The notes beneath the pieces were generated by a model that saw only the letters and a program-made list of their open reading frames with translations, was not told where the DNA came from and made no database searches. This document shows positions 39,609-48,423 of a stretch of 64,000 bases of DNA, one piece after another. How positions within the stretch are numbered: position 1 is the first letter of the stretch; each line of letters starts with the position of its first letter. This DNA is from Muribaculaceae bacterium (lineage in GTDB: Bacteria > Bacteroidota > Bacteroidia > Bacteroidales > Muribaculaceae), in the NCBI GenBank assembly GCA_022509165.1, contig JAFLTT010000002.1, positions 186,001 to 250,000 of the forward strand, written 5' to 3'. The translations under genes were made by a program, and so were the position numbers.

Positions 39609-39809
39609 TTATATGGTTTGCCTTACCTTGTATTCTATCTCAATTCCAAGTACCTCAAGAATTTTCTTTATAGTATTTAGTGCCGGATTACCTTTCCCTC
39701 GCTCAATATCTTTGATTGTAGCAACGCCAACCTCCGCCATCTCGGCGAGATCCTGTTGAGTTAAGGAAAGAAATTCCCTACGTTGCTTCATTATATCTTT
39801 TAGCTCCAT
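39609..39809 (-). CDS. HipB-like XRE-family DNA-binding protein
   Basis: A helix-turn-helix of the Cro/C1 type: LSLTQQDLAEMAEVGVATIKDIERGKGNPALNTIKKIL. I chose the ATG at 39809 (MELKDIMKQRR) because the -7 box TATCTTTG (39841-39834, minus strand) sits 25 bp upstream, and an earlier in-frame ATG at 39845 lies before it. It should autoregulate the operon from the palindrome at 39867-39890. Confidence 0.88.
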   Translation of the reverse strand: MELKDIMKQRREFLSLTQQDLAEMAEVGVATIKDIERGKGNPALNTIKKILEVLGIEIEYKVRQTI

Positions 39810-39833
39810 AGTATGATATAATAAACTTTGTGG

Positions 39834-39890
39834 CAAAGATAACAATAAATTTTAGAAACTTCAAGAAAAAGTATAATAAAATATACTTTT
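39834..39890 (-). promoter_or_regulatory. Promoter and likely HipB operator
   Basis: The minus-strand -7 box TATCTTTG is at 39841-39834. Upstream, over the -33 area, is a perfect inverted repeat AAAAGTATA-N6-TATACTTTT (39867-39890). A further half-site, AAAAGTATA, lies at 39927-39935. The arrangement fits repression by the HTH protein encoded just downstream. Confidence 0.65.
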
Positions 39891-40083
39891 TAATTTAAGA
39901 TATTCTGTGTTATGTGTGAAAAGCAGAAAAGTATAATATAACAGACCAAAGTAGTTATTTTATTTATTCAGATATCTATAAGCTTGAAATTTTCAAATTT
40001 TCAAATTATAAATCAGAGAAATAAGTATTTATTTGGAGGGAATGTGAAAAAATATTAATTTCGCGTCCAGTTTCGAAATCAAA

Positions 40084-40236
40084 ATGATAAGAAAACACCG
40101 CAATATATTAACCATCAATGAATTTCAAGGCCTAAAAGGTTTTGAAACTATGACTATTGCAGGTACCTCATCAACTTATCATACCACAACTTCGGTATAT
40201 TTCCGACATAAAATTCAATTGACAAATATCAGTTAG
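40084..40236 (+). CDS. Possible 50-residue small protein in a stand-alone transcript
   Basis: ATG to TAG with a basic N-terminus (MIRKHRNILTINEF) and a Thr/Ser-rich middle (TIAGTSSTYHTTTSVY). A -7-like box, TTAATTTCG (40056-40064), lies upstream, and a good terminator lies 27 bp after the stop. There is no family match by eye. It could also be an untranslated small RNA. The rest of the 39891-40409 gap holds nothing else recognisable. Confidence 0.4.
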   Translation: MIRKHRNILTINEFQGLKGFETMTIAGTSSTYHTTTSVYFRHKIQLTNIS

Positions 40237-40263
40237 AAAAATAAAAATTGATTAAAGATATAG

Positions 40264-40304
40264 ATTGTCGGAAAGTGCTTGCCAAACTTCCCGACAATTT
40301 TTTT
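40264..40304 (+). terminator. Rho-independent terminator
   Basis: ATTGTCGG-A-AAGT pairs with ACTT-C-CCGACAAT around a 9-nt loop and is followed by seven T. No known gene lies directly before it except the 50-codon frame. Confidence 0.85.
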
Positions 40305-40409
40305 GGTGTCCAAACCTGTAATAAACTTCTCCACCGCGATTAGCTGAGGACACAAATCTTCCTCTCCTCATTTTCAATAACTGTGCCATAGCACAAAAAC
40401 CAAAAAAAT

Positions 40410-41000
40410 ATGAATTTCAAGTTTGAAAAGGATAATGTGTTTTTTACATCAGATACGCACTTCAACCACGCTAACATAATAAAGTTTTGTCAACGTCCAT
40501 TCAAGGATGTAGATGAGATGAATGAAACACTTATGATGAACTGGAACAAGGTGGTAGGACCCGATGATACTGTTTTTCACCTTGGAGATTTTTGTCTTGG
40601 AGGTTCAGCAGAATGGACCAGAATTCTTGACCGGCTTAACGGCAAGATATATCTTATCCTTGGGAATCACGATTTGAAGAATATTCGTCAAGGGTTCCTA
40701 AAGAGGTTTGAAAATGTTGCCATGGCAATGTGCATACAGATAGGGAAGAATAGAATTCATCTTAGCCACTATCCATATCTTTGTTTTGAAGGAGGGTATC
40801 ATAATGATATATGGCAATTGTTCGGGCACGTACATACCAGAGTAGCAAATACCGGTTTTGATGCAGCACGCCTACAATTTCTATACCCGACACAACTGGA
40901 TGTTGGAGTAGACAATTCAAATTATACTCCATTGTCATTTGATCAGGTAGAAAGAAAAATAAAAATTCAAATAGAAAACCAAAAAGCAAATAAGTTATGA
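40410..41000 (+). CDS. Metallophosphoesterase, small
   Basis: The full metal motif set is present: TSDTHFNHANI, GDFCLGG, LGNHDLKN, LSHYPY and FGHVHTRV. At 196 residues it is a minimal calcineurin-like phosphoesterase. It overlaps the next phosphoesterase gene by 4 nt (ATGA), so the two are coupled. Substrate unknown. Confidence 0.9.
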   Translation: MNFKFEKDNVFFTSDTHFNHANIIKFCQRPFKDVDEMNETLMMNWNKVVGPDDTVFHLGDFCLGGSAEWTRILDRLNGKIYLILGNHDLKNIRQGFLKRFENVAMAMCIQIGKNRIHLSHYPYLCFEGGYHNDIWQLFGHVHTRVANTGFDAARLQFLYPTQLDVGVDNSNYTPLSFDQVERKIKIQIENQKANKL

Positions 41001-41761
41001 AGATACAATATGCATCAGATTTGCATCTGGAATTTTGTGACAACAGTAGATGGCTCAAAGAGAATCCATTGATTCCGGTAGGAGAGATCCTCGTTTTAGC
41101 CGGAGATATCGGTTATCTGGGTGATGAGAATTATAGTGTACATCCATTTTGGGATTTCTGTGCAGAGAATTTCCACCAAACGATTGTGGTGCCCGGTAAT
41201 CATGAACTTTATAAGGATTTTGACATCAACGACCTACATGAAGGCTGGCAATTGGAAATCAGACCGAATGTCGGAGTTTATTATAACTCCGTGATTCCCT
41301 TAGCTGAAGATATCGACCTAATAACCTCCATCTTGTGGTCAAAGATACCTCCGTATGAAGAGTATCAAACCGAAAGGGGAGTGACAGATTTCCACCGGAT
41401 CAGGAATGGAAAATTCAGGCTTTCAGCTGTACGTTTCAATCAAGAACATGAGAAATGCCGCGAATTCATTGAAAGAAGTGTCGCAACCAGTAAAGCAAAA
41501 CATATAATTGTAGCAACTCATCATGTCCCATCTTTTGAACTGATGGCCGATGAATTCAAGGGAAGTCCTATAAACGGGGCCTTCACCGTTGAAATGGGTG
41601 ATTATATTGCTAATAGCCCAATTGAATATTGGATCTATGGACATTCCCATCGGAATATCAATAAGCAGATTGGAATTACCCGTTGCATAAGTAATCAGTT
41701 AGGCTATACCTTCCACAATGAACACAAGATGTTTAATCCCTCAGCCAGCATCGAAATCTAA
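40997..41761 (+). CDS. Metallophosphoesterase, second of a coupled pair
   Basis: ASDLHLEF, VLAGDIGYLG, VPGNHELYK, VATHHVPSF and YGHSHRNIN are the five metal and catalytic motifs. It is not closely related to its partner. Co-translation suggests that the two work on linked substrates, but no known pathway is seen. Confidence 0.9.
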   Translation: MKIQYASDLHLEFCDNSRWLKENPLIPVGEILVLAGDIGYLGDENYSVHPFWDFCAENFHQTIVVPGNHELYKDFDINDLHEGWQLEIRPNVGVYYNSVIPLAEDIDLITSILWSKIPPYEEYQTERGVTDFHRIRNGKFRLSAVRFNQEHEKCREFIERSVATSKAKHIIVATHHVPSFELMADEFKGSPINGAFTVEMGDYIANSPIEYWIYGHSHRNINKQIGITRCISNQLGYTFHNEHKMFNPSASIEI

Positions 41762-41768
41762 TTTACCT

Positions 41769-41811
41769 AAAACGTCATTTTGACGTTTTGAATATGCCAA
41801 AATGACGTTTT
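41769..41811. terminator. Stem-loop with an alternative fold between convergent genes
   Basis: AAAACGTCATTTTG (41769-41782) and its exact complement (41798-41811) form a 14-bp stem. The same left arm can instead pair with TGACGTTTT at 41781-41789 in a 9-bp stem. TGACGTTTT thus occurs twice directly and once inverted. The site lies between convergent genes, so a two-way terminator is likely. Confidence 0.6.
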
Positions 41812-41866
41812 GAAAACTCCAATATGAAAGATTTAATTTTTATTTTTTTCTTCAAATTTTGTCATG

Positions 41867-42916
41867 TTATTTAAGGATTTGCCATTTGCCTGTCTTATCT
41901 GACCCATCTCTTTTTATAAAGCCTAATTTCTTAAGTTCTCGGGTTGCTCGTTTCGCTGTGGATTCAGAAATATTAAAGATATTCATAAGTTCGGAATGAG
42001 TAATATCCGGGTTTTCTCGTATGGCCATATAGATTCTTTTCAGACCTTCCTTTAATTCTTTTACAGTATCATTCCGTGAGTTTACAGTGTCATTTACAGT
42101 GTCAAATTGAGAATTTACAGTGTCAGCCTCTTGATACTGTGAAACTCGGTGGTTGAGGTTGGCGACATGATGACGCAGCATTGTGTCCTGTGCTATAGTT
42201 GAATCGTCATTTTCCCGACTGTCGACCAACGACTGGATATATTCTCCCTTGTCCTCTTTTCTTACAATAGATGGAATAAGTCCCAGCTGATGCTGAATCA
42301 TATTCATCAGCAATCTTGTAGTCCGTCCATTACCGTCAACCCAAGGATGAATAGTTATTAGTCGGAAATGAGCTTCAAAACTCAAACGGAAACAGGCGGC
42401 TATATCTTTCTTGTCAATTTGTGTTATCTTTTCATTAAGCCATTTGCAGAAATCATTTACAGCGCGTGGGACCTTATTATAAGCAAGATAACTTTATCCT
42501 CCAATTCCGGCACTGACATTACATAACCGGAACTCTCCTTTAGACGAGTCAAATTTTCCGGCAATATTTGAATATTCACTTCCAGTACGCTGCATCACAA
42601 GAGCCGCAAGCTGTTGTAATAATTGTGCAGTGTACAGAGGATTTTCTGAAGTTATTTGAAAAGCCTGAAGATGGGCATCTTTCAGGTCGACGTTCATCAT
42701 CTGCTCCGATAATGAGCGCCCCTTTGCGCCAATGCCTTCATCAAATAGCAGTTGGTTTTCAATTTCAGTAACGGTAGAGCCTTCAATGGCCGTAGAATGA
42801 GTTACAATAGAGTAGAGGTAGAACCTTTGATAGTTCACCTGTTCCTCAACTCCGGAAGCTAAATACGCTTTCAACGCTTCCCCTATCTGTATGTCAAGAC
42901 TTTTATCCATAATCAA
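41867..42916 (-). pseudogene. Fic-family AMP transferase gene with one in-frame stop codon
   Basis: Read through, it is a 349-codon Fic protein. The N-terminal half has the inhibitory helix motif STAIEGST ([S/T]xxxE[G/N]). The core motif is HPWVDGNGRTTR, and a winged helix (HSELMNIFNISESTAKRATRELKKLGF) ends it. A single TAA at 42494-42496 falls after NVSAGIGG; the next residues SYLAYNKVPRAVNDFCKWLNEK continue in the same frame. The frame after the stop has an ATG at 42385 just before the HPWVDGNGR motif. It could be a pseudogene, or yield two fragments with the inhibitor and the active site split. Confidence 0.88.
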
Positions 42917-43038
42917 TAATCAATTTATCTCTTTTACACCTTTCTTTTAATTTTAGAGATTGATCATCTTTTGAACTGAATCTTACAAGCCTATGCCAAA
43001 TCTCTCATTTATAGTAATTCCTCTTAAGTCATAATTTA

Positions 43039-43869
43039 TTATATTATTAGTTTCTCCCGATGTTTTTCAAGGAATTTTTGAGAAGGCATATAATTTGAAG
43101 GTAATTCTATCTTCTTTCCTTCAAAATTTAAGAAATATTTTTTAAATGCATCAGATGAGAACTCCTCTTTTAAAATAGGACTCAAAATCATTTGATAATT
43201 TTCATCAAAAGATATTAAATGTTTATCAAATGCAGCGTCATAAGTAGCACTTAGACATAAACCATTTTCAGGATTTAATCTAGTGGCCTTATTTTCAGAC
43301 CATGGAATAATATGACTTGCTCGTAGAACATCCGGGACATCAATTCCTGTAACACAACATTTATGAGAATAAATTTCTAGTAAGATTGCCCTAAAGATAT
43401 CTTGACCAATTCTTCTTTTTAATCTTACTTCCTTTTCAGTTCCTATATCATTAATTTTATATTGTTTTTGAATAAGTCGTGAAATCCTTGATGCTGAAAT
43501 ATTGGAACTTAATGCAAAATTAGCCACGCCTTGAGCATATTTGAGGTGAATAAATTCCCCATATTTTTTTATCGCTGCACTACAAAAACCGCCTCCAGGA
43601 TAACTCGTTTGTTTTCTTTGCATCAGATTAATTAAATCAAAAGCAGACGATTCCTTTCTTTTAAATTTAAATTCTTCCTCAACTACAAATTCAATTATAT
43701 TATCAATCAGAAATGGATCTTGTAGTTCAAAAATAGATTGAGAACCTAAATTGAAAAGATTAGCTAGATGAATCAATTCATCAATTAATTCAACGGCAGT
43801 GTGATATGAAGCGGGAGTTCCACTATTCTTTGCAGGAAAGGATTTATATAAATATTCTTTAAAAGTCAT
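43039..43869 (-). CDS. HNH endonuclease (restriction-type)
   Basis: The C-terminal half has the HNH domain: LLEIYSHKCCVTGIDVPDVLRASHIIPWSENKATRLNPENGLCLSATYDAAFDK, with Cys pair, His-Ile and Asn residues. (Segments overlap one continuous motif at about residues 165-215.) The N-terminal 150 residues are helical. It resembles HNH restriction enzymes and could be the nuclease partner of the Dcm methylase 3 kb upstream on the same strand, but this is inference. Confidence 0.85.
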   Translation of the reverse strand: MTFKEYLYKSFPAKNSGTPASYHTAVELIDELIHLANLFNLGSQSIFELQDPFLIDNIIEFVVEEEFKFKRKESSAFDLINLMQRKQTSYPGGGFCSAAIKKYGEFIHLKYAQGVANFALSSNISASRISRLIQKQYKINDIGTEKEVRLKRRIGQDIFRAILLEIYSHKCCVTGIDVPDVLRASHIIPWSENKATRLNPENGLCLSATYDAAFDKHLISFDENYQMILSPILKEEFSSDAFKKYFLNFEGKKIELPSNYMPSQKFLEKHREKLII

Positions 43870-43934
43870 AAAGAAATTTATTTTTAAACACTCACTGTTT
43901 CTTTAAGTTTTATTAATGTGTTAAATATATGATT

Positions 43935-44159
43935 TTAGGTTTCCCCATTTTCGGCAAAATGTTTTTCTTCATCTTTCCAAAGATATTGTATCACCTCTTT
44001 TACATCTTGTTTAAGTTTTTGAGTAACTAATTGTGTATATAAAATGGCTTCTTTAGTGAATCCAGTTTTACAAATCCAGTGGTTTCCCTCAATAAGTTTA
44101 TTAAGAGCTTCTTCAGGATTATTACCCGAAGCTCTGCCTAGGACTTGGCAATTCTCCAC
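43935..44159 (-). pseudogene. Small ORF, probably the end of a longer family member
   Basis: The 74-codon frame starts only with GTG. The same frame stays open for about 33 more codons upstream (SFLNHRGLYRGPNPDYP before VENCQVLGRASGNNPEEALNKL), with no ATG or TTG that suits. The conserved look of the upstream part suggests a longer protein that has lost its start. I do not recognise a function. Confidence 0.5.
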
Positions 44160-44486
44160 CGGATAATCTGGATTTGGTCCTCTGTATAACCCTCTGTGGT
44201 TTAAAAAAGATATTCTTTCTTTTTTTATGTGTGATTTAATTTAAGATGTTGATTCAAACACTAAATCAGAACTTCCTTGTAGAGCTGATTGGCGACCAAT
44301 TTTTTTGCGGCTAAAAGGGAGTTCTGTTATATTAAATAAGTTATTTATATTGGTCGGTATTTGTATGCGCTGAACTCAAAAGATGAATTACAAAGTTAAT
44401 CATTTTTCATGATTTTCCTTGGTTGTGCAAAGAAAACACAAAGTACTGCCAACTTTGGGCAGTATAAATTTAAAGAATCATAAAAA
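44160..44486. other. Gap with no complete gene
   Basis: Its first 100 bp are the upstream extension of the minus-strand ORF at 43935-44159. The rest has no coding signal; no RNA gene or repeat was seen. Confidence 0.5.
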
Positions 44487-44978
44487 TCATTGATATTCTT
44501 CCTCCGGTTCAGCCGCTATTATAACCGGATTCTCTTCAAAATTGTCAGATGAATCAGTACGAAGTATTTGATTATATAAGGATTCCAGCCTTTCTTGCAT
44601 GCCCGCTACTTTCTTTATTTCACATTCCCAGACACGGATTACCCGCCAACCTTCTGTTTGTAAAACGTATTCGTTTGCAATATCTCTTGCTTTGTTCCTT
44701 CTTATCTTTTGTTCCCAGAAAAATTCATTTGTTTTTGGCAAACGAGAATACTTGCAACCATCATGACCATGCCAGAAGCAACCATTGACAAATATAACTG
44801 TCTTGTATTTGGGCAGAACAATATCTGGACTCCCTGCCAATTTCTTCACGTGAACTCGAAAACGCAGACCCTTTGAGAAAAGATACTTCCGTATAATCAT
44901 CTCCGGCTTCGTATCTTTTCCCTTAATAGCAGCCATTATTTTGCTTCTTTGAATTTCAGTATTAGAATTAGTATTCAA
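44487..44978 (-). CDS. vsr: Very short patch repair endonuclease
   Basis: It nicks DNA 5' of T:G mismatches formed by deamination of 5-methylcytosine. Family motifs: RSKIMAAIKGKDTKPEMIIRKYLFSKGLRFRVH, then LAGSPDIVLPKYKTVIFVNGCFWHGHDGC with the catalytic Asp and zinc-binding Cys/His, and WEQKIRRNKARD. (These lie at about residues 11-105.) The last 25 residues are an acidic tail. It fits with the nearby Dcm. It overlaps the broken ATPase gene by 4 nt. Confidence 0.94.
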   Translation of the reverse strand: MNTNSNTEIQRSKIMAAIKGKDTKPEMIIRKYLFSKGLRFRVHVKKLAGSPDIVLPKYKTVIFVNGCFWHGHDGCKYSRLPKTNEFFWEQKIRRNKARDIANEYVLQTEGWRVIRVWECEIKKVAGMQERLESLYNQILRTDSSDNFEENPVIIAAEPEEEYQ

Positions 44979-46901
44979 ATTGAGTCTATTAATTTTTTAA
45001 TTTTACCTATACCTTTTTGTTTCTGTATGTATTCTGAATAACTTTGTAAAGATTCAAATATTATCTGGTCGTAAGTAATAATACGCGCATCTCCTGCTAA
45101 TTTTTGATTTGCTTGTTCTAAAGTCATTTCATCTGGTAGAATTTCTTTTCCTATGATGCAAATTGCTTCGATAGGTTCATGCCCCCTATTAACAGCATTT
45201 AAACACTTTTGTAAGGCATTTCTATATTTATAAACTTGTTCATGAAGACTAAAAACATTAACTTTATACGTGGGAACATATCTTTTTAATTCAACAATAA
45301 TATGCTTCCCAGTGGAACTAATATATCTGATGTCTAAACGGGCATTTTGTTCTTCCTTGGAAAGTCCTGCATTGATTGTATTAAACTCTTTGCTCACTCC
45401 TTATTCTAATCGTTCAGTACCAACAACTGCTCTTTCCCAAGATGGATTTAACAACCATAAATTGTCAAAAATATATTTTTGTAAAACTTTTTCTTTTGCA
45501 TTTTGATCACAACAGTCTGCAAGTTGTTGAACAACCTTTAATCTTTCATTTGCAATATCCCAATATAATGTTGCTTCGATATCTTGTAAATCTGCAAATA
45601 CATCCCCAAATTTCACGATATCTTGAATAATATCATCATCATTATCTAAAAATGATAATTTGTCATTTAATTTTAATCTTTCAATTGCTAGTATTCCATA
45701 TTTTAGAAGCTCTCTTTTTTGGTTTCATCTTCATCAAAACGCATGGATTCTATTGATGCAAATAAACGTTGTGCATATTTTTTAGTAGATGGTTTAAGAT
45801 TATTATACCATTCTTTAATAATAGGAATTGAATTTAAAATTTTCTCTGTTGATTTTTCTTTTCTTAAATCTGTCCAAGTTCGTTGAATATTTTTTAAAAG
45901 TGTATAGATATGGGATTTTAAAGCAATATATCTTTCATCATCTTCAATGTATTGTTGTCTATTACTTGTCGAAATATCCTTTGAATTGTCATCATCAAGA
46001 AAATCCGCATTTATTTCTCCTATAACGTAAGAAGAATAAACACCTCCTTCACCATAGGAGGATAAAACATCTTCCTGAGCTAATTTTCCTCTTGTAATTA
46101 AACTGATTTTATTATTGCCTTCGATATCACTAGGTTTCCCTGCCGTCCCAATCCAGCCTGTTATTTTAAATTGATCATTAATTTTGCCATCTAGAGATGC
46201 TTGTATGGTTAAATTATCTAATTTTTTAAAGACGGATCTAATTCGCCTATAGGCCATATGAATTGGATTCTATTAAAAAAATCTCGATCTTCTATAGATA
46301 TTGGTTTGTCATTTAAAATAATATTAAAATTTGATCCGATAATAGTGAAACGTCTAGCTAATCTTTTTCTTAAAAATTCAGCAGTACGATTAATATTCTT
46401 TTTAAAGTTTTTAATAACTAGCTTAGTACCTGTTATAAATGGAAAGTCTACAAAGTCTATTTCTTTGGGAGTGTACAATCTATTTGTTGATGTGATTTCT
46501 CTTTCAATATCCTCCCTAGATAAACAAAAAGCATTTTTTTGATTGTCTTTCTTTGTGTATATTTTAATTGTATCTGCAATAGAAAGCAAGGATAATTTTC
46601 CGATACCCTTTCTTCCCATTACGGGCCTCTTGAATTTTGAAGACAACGCTTCTCCATTTATTCTTTTTTGATATCCTACACATAGATATTTATTATTGAT
46701 ATCATCTAGAGTCATTCCACATCCATTATCGCTTATTTCTATTGTGTCGCTTTCTTGGTCACATGTGATAATGACTTCCGTAGCATCGGCATCCCAGGCA
46801 TTAGCTATCACTTCAGACAAAACTGCTGGAGTATTACTATATAAGTTTAATCCAAGATGATTTAAAACATTGAGATCTAATGTCATTTTAAATTTTTCCA
46901 T
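44975..46901 (-). pseudogene. HSP90/GHKL-type ATPase gene of the Dcm-Vsr cluster, broken at three sites
   Basis: The N-terminal HATPase is clear: SEVIANAWDADATEV (N box), ISDNGCGMT, GRKGIGKLSLLSIAD. Four frames join into one protein of about 640 residues if (1) one A is added at the T6 run 46222-46227 (plus-strand), linking DPSLK to KLDNLTIQ; (2) one A is added at the T6 run 45715-45720, linking DETKK to RELLKYGILAIERL; (3) the stop at 45401-45403 is read as sense, linking GTERLE to GVSKEFNT. The C-terminal part (ARLDIRYISS..IIVELKRY) looks like a PD-(D/E)xK nuclease. Such ATPases travel with cytosine methylases and Vsr. Confidence 0.85.
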
Positions 46902-47991
46902 ATTCTACAAGGTGCTTTATAACTGAGAAAGAAATTATTTCTCCTAATTTAGGTGGAACTGCATTGCCGATATATCTTGAAACTTTTGTTATAGAAACTT
47001 TGTTTTCGTCAGGGAAAAACTTATAATTCATTGGAAAAGTTTGTAGGAGAGCTGCTTCTCTAGCAGATATGGCCCTGTCTTGTTCTGGATGTCCGAATCT
47101 TCCATTGCCAATTCCTGTGCACTGAGTTGTCATTGTGGGAGACGGTTTATCCCACTCCATTCTTCCATACACGCTTCCAAAACTTTTCCCAGTATCTTTT
47201 TTATGACATTCTAATAAAAGTTCTTTTGGCCATGTTTTCCAACTTCCTCCCTCTTTTGTGTGCTGAAGCCGTTTGATATTCATAGGGCTCAGAGAGCGAC
47301 AACGATGAAGCGGATCTTCAGAAGATGATTCACCATGGTTCAAAGCTGGTAAATTACCAATTGCAGACCTTACAGTGGCATATTCATCCTTTGAATGAGT
47401 AGGAGGCAAAAGTTTTATTTCACCAAATTTTGAAGCTAAAAGAACTAATCTTTTTCGGGTTTGTGGCACACCATAATCAGGACAATAAACGATATTACAC
47501 CATACACTATATCCTTGCTCTTGAAGCAAGGATATAAAATCCGGCAACACTGATTTTAAAGAAAAAGTACGAATCGCAGGGACATTTTCCATAGTTACAA
47601 TATCTGGACTAGTTTCCTTAACTAAACGCCCAAATTCATATAACAGGTCGTATTTATTAGGATCCTTTTCTTTGTGTTTAAATGAATAGGAAGAAAAAGG
47701 CTGACATGGTGCACATCCTGCAAGAATCCGAATTGAATCATCGGAATATCTGTCCCTTATATCGGCTGCTGTTACTTCTGTGATGTCTTTATAAATGAAC
47801 TTGCCTCCAGTATTGGTTTCATATGCATATTTACATGTGTAATCCAAATCAAAGCCGGCAAGAATATGGAATCCTGCTGTTTTCATGCCATAACTCAACC
47901 CACCTATTCCACAGAACAAGTCTATCACCTCAATGGGTGGTAATATTGGCCGGTCCTTTTTAATCGAGGCATATAACTGCAATATTTCCAT
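46888..47991 (-). CDS. dcm: DNA cytosine-5 methyltransferase
   Basis: SAM site VIDLFCGIGGLSYGM (motif I), catalytic GCAPCQPFSSY (motif IV), MENVP (motif VI), QTRKRLVLLAS (motif VIII) and GNAVPPKLGEII (motif X) are all present and in order. The target-recognition region lies at about 235-310. The target sequence cannot be read from the protein. It overlaps the ATPase gene by 14 nt and heads a minus-strand operon dcm-ATPase-vsr. Confidence 0.95.
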   Translation of the reverse strand: MEILQLYASIKKDRPILPPIEVIDLFCGIGGLSYGMKTAGFHILAGFDLDYTCKYAYETNTGGKFIYKDITEVTAADIRDRYSDDSIRILAGCAPCQPFSSYSFKHKEKDPNKYDLLYEFGRLVKETSPDIVTMENVPAIRTFSLKSVLPDFISLLQEQGYSVWCNIVYCPDYGVPQTRKRLVLLASKFGEIKLLPPTHSKDEYATVRSAIGNLPALNHGESSSEDPLHRCRSLSPMNIKRLQHTKEGGSWKTWPKELLLECHKKDTGKSFGSVYGRMEWDKPSPTMTTQCTGIGNGRFGHPEQDRAISAREAALLQTFPMNYKFFPDENKVSITKVSRYIGNAVPPKLGEIISFSVIKHLVEYGKI

Positions 47992-48008
47992 GTGGATATA
48001 CTTCCTTA

Positions 48009-48016
48009 CAAAGATA
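48009..48016 (-). promoter_or_regulatory. -7 box of the dcm operon
   Basis: TATCTTTG on the minus strand, 17 bp before the dcm ATG. No exact -33 TTTG at the proper distance. Confidence 0.55.
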
Positions 48017-48180
48017 GTGATTTTTTATTTATTTTGGCGGTTTGTTTTATGGTTTTTCATAAGATAAAATTTTAGAATTTAGTAAAAACATTATATGACA
48101 GTCTATTATCGTTTATGGCGGGAGGGGGTTGTGTTCGCGGCTGTCCCTAGTAATCTTTGCTGGACCATTAACTTTGAATT

Positions 48181-48307
48181 ATTTGAGTCGATTGTTTTGC
48201 CTATGGCACTGAGTGCCAGACTGGCTCATTACCCCGCTTCGCTTTGCATGAGCTGTCTGACATCCTCTAAACAATCACCTCGAATTCGCAAATCGGAGAA
48301 AAAGGTC
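48181..48307. repeat. Structured intergenic repeat, copy A
   Basis: It begins ATTTGAGTCGATTGTTT and ends CCTCGAATTCGCAAATCGGAG plus a linker. Pairing: GATTGTTT with AAACAATC (outer), CAGAC with GTCTG and GCTCAT with ATGAGC (inner). It is about 93% identical to copy C. A 72-codon frame across it (48095-48313) is not a gene. Confidence 0.85.
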
Positions 48308-48423
48308 ATTTGAGTCGAGATGGATTGCTTCGCAACCGAGTACCGCTTTAAGGTGCTACAAAGCGCACGTTGAGCGACATTCTCTTCCATCCCTCCTCGA
48401 ATTCGCAAATCGGAGGTAAGGTC
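48308..48423. repeat. Structured intergenic repeat, copy B
   Basis: Same flanks as A (ATTTGAGTCGA at the left, CTCGAATTCGCAAATCGGAG at the right). The interior differs: the outer stem is ATGGA with TCCAT, and the inner stem CGCTTT pairs with AAAGCG. It keeps the GAGTACC core. Confidence 0.8.

Noticed and set aside
48095..48313. 72-codon frame upstream of the YafQ module
   Set aside because: It runs across structured repeat copy A; copy C would not give a matching protein product, and the repeats explain the sequence.
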